Of a stretch of 64,000 bases of DNA, positions 62,883 through 64,000 are shown piece by piece. The stretch's first letter is position 1. Each line of letters starts with the position of its first letter. Below the pieces are notes generated by a model that was not told the DNA's origin, searched no databases, and worked only from the letters and a program-made list of their open reading frames with translations. The translations under genes were made by a program, and so were the position numbers. The DNA comes from Gillisella vitis (GTDB taxonomy: Bacteria; Pseudomonadota; Alphaproteobacteria; Rhizobiales; Rhizobiaceae), in the NCBI RefSeq assembly GCF_021559775.1, contig NZ_CP056049.1, forward strand, positions 450,752-514,751. Direction: 5' to 3'.

Positions 62883-63692
62883 GGCATCGTAAACTTAATG
62901 GACGCAGGGCCAGCGAAAGACGCTGTCCGCAGATATTTCTCATGCTCGGGCAATCTTCGCCCACAGGCTCATCGCCTCCGCGCGCAGTTCGCGATGATGG
63001 CCGGAGGTTATGTCGTGGCGCGGGATGTGAAACAGGTTGGCGATCGGATCGTGGATAGAGACAAATCGTTGTAGATGTCGCTGTGACTTGAAGCGCTTCA
63101 TGATCCGCTCTCGTCGCCGGACTGGCTGGTGAGAATTCTCCGCCCGATTGTTCAACCCTTTGTGGGAGCGATGCTCGACACCGGGCATGAGCTCCCGCTT
63201 GGCTGCGCCGTAAGATCGCAGCTTGTCTGTAATCATCACCCGCGGCGATCGTCCCTGGCCCTTCAAGAGCCTTGCGCATCAGGCGCTTGGCGGCCTTGGT
63301 ATTTCGGCGGCTTTGCACGAGAACGTCCAACACGAAACCGTCCTGATCCACAGCACGCCACAGCCAATGCTTCTTGCCGCGCATTGAAACAACGGCTTCA
63401 TCGAGATGCCACTTTTCCCCAAGCCGACCGGATGACCGACGACGGATCTCGTTGGCAAAGATGCGGCCGAACTTCTCCGCCCACAGCCGGACGGTTTGGT
63501 GGGATACGATGATCCCGCGGGCAGCCAGCAAGTCCTCAACCATTCGCAGGCTTAGAGGGAAACGGAAATAGAGCCACACAGCGTGGGCAATGACTTCTGC
63601 GGGAAAGCGATGCCGACGATAGAGTGGATCACGGTCTGTCATGACCCGTCATTCGCACATCAAGTTCCACATTCCGTTAAGTTGACGATGCC
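62883..63692 (-). mobile_element. IS6-family insertion sequence (inactive)
   Basis: Matching ends GGCATCGTAAACTTAATGGA (from 62883, plus) and GGCATCGTCAACTTAACGGA (from 63692, minus) differ at two of twenty bases and enclose 810 bp, normal for IS6. The transposase is frameshifted. Flanking octamers (AGACTGTT and GCTAAAGG) do not match, so no target duplication is visible, which suggests later rearrangement. Confidence 0.8.
62940..63642 (-). pseudogene. IS6-family transposase broken by a frameshift
   Basis: The first frame (63642 to about 63258) gives the zinc/HTH region (RFPAEVIAHAVWLYFRFPLS, GIIVSHQTVRLWAEKFG) and the first catalytic Asp (WHLDEAVV). The reading then continues one base later, in a second frame (63266 to 62940), with the second Asp (MITDKLRSYGAAKRE) and the Glu (NNRAENSHQPVRRRERIMKRF). 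A single extra base near 63258 within the RKAL-LKGQG join explains the break. The remaining first-frame extension to 62830 is meaningless. Confidence 0.85.
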
Positions 63693-64000
63693 GCTAAAGG
63701 CACTGATTCTAGAGAGCCGATGGGGCGGTTAGGTAGCAAAGCGTCGCTACATCTGTGCAAAACAACTGTCCGACCCTGCAGATCTGCATTTTGTTAAAGC
63801 TAGCACTAGGGTCTAGAATCTGCCTAAATATCAGATAACAATTGTGAAATTGGCAGGAACGCTCAATGCAGCGAAGACACGTTAACCTTTTACCAACCTT
63901 AAACTCCTTGCTCGAAAATCCGAATCGGCGCTAATAATCAATGGCGAAATTTTACTGGTTTCGCGGAAATTAGCGCCGATAGCAAAAAATGGGTTTTGAC
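63693..64000. other. Right-edge non-coding region with a long inverted repeat
   Basis: No gene was found. Perfect 12-bp arms ATCGGCGCTAAT (63924-63935) and ATTAGCGCCGAT (63969-63980) enclose 33 bases that contain an inner GCGAAA/TTTCGC pair, so a nested hairpin or a two-part operator is possible. The region from 63790 is A+T-rich and may be a promoter for a gene beyond the window. Confidence 0.5.

Noticed and set aside
62875..63700. 8-bp target duplication around the right IS6 element
   Set aside because: The flanking octamers AGACTGTT and GCTAAAGG do not match.

Overview
The window looks like part of a secondary replicon (plasmid or chromid) of a Rhizobium/Agrobacterium-group alphaproteobacterium. 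The reasons are the high G+C coding sequence with ATGA/GTGA gene overlaps, the IS3- and IS6-family elements, a plasmid-type ScpB/DUF1403 pair, and small palindromic intergenic repeats of the kind common in Rhizobiaceae. No rRNA, tRNA, CRISPR or replication gene was seen.

Positions 1-28108 hold a mixed NRPS/PKS siderophore cluster. On the minus strand are a fatty-acyl-AMP ligase with an ACP and a PKS (KS-AT...) that runs off the left edge. Divergent from them is an eleven-gene plus-strand operon: NRPS (docking-C-A-T-reductase), methyltransferase, class III aminotransferase, MbtH-like protein, two small unrecognised proteins, PKS (KS-AT-decayed KR-ACP), NRPS (C-A-T-C-A-T-E), a stand-alone C-T protein, type II thioesterase and an FhuF-like ferric reductase. 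A terminal reductase followed by methyltransferase and aminotransferase genes is what would be expected for a 1,1-dimethyl-amino-dihydroxy-tetrahydroquinoline (Dmaq) end group, as in the anachelin/fabrubactin siderophores. This product class is an inference.

Positions 28319-36622 hold the matching uptake and signalling block: a TonB-dependent receptor with an N-terminal STN signalling domain, a periplasmic binding protein, two FecCD-type permeases, an ATPase, an ECF sigma factor and a FecR-type anti-sigma protein. Together they form a cell-surface signalling circuit. A 92-bp repeat occurs in two copies (about 87% identical), one before the receptor gene and one before the fecR-like gene.

Positions 36737-51398 are mixed accessory genes. 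They are an RND efflux pump with its adaptor; a TetR regulator divergent from a linalool dehydratase/isomerase-like enzyme and an SCO-like protein; the ScpB/DUF1403 pair; a small secreted protein; an autotransporter with 69-residue passenger repeats; and a type IB topoisomerase.

Positions 51723-61151 form a compact catabolic locus. It has a peptide/opine-type ABC transporter whose two ATPases are fused, with the first one lacking key catalytic residues. It continues with a DeoR-family regulator, an M20 carbamoylase-type amidohydrolase and two adjacent small-molecule kinases.

Positions 61217-63692 are an insertion-sequence cluster: a decayed IS6 fragment, an apparently intact IS3 element (IS407-type) with a 4-bp target duplication, and a frameshifted IS6 element. 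The last 300 bases carry no gene but hold a 12-bp perfect inverted repeat.
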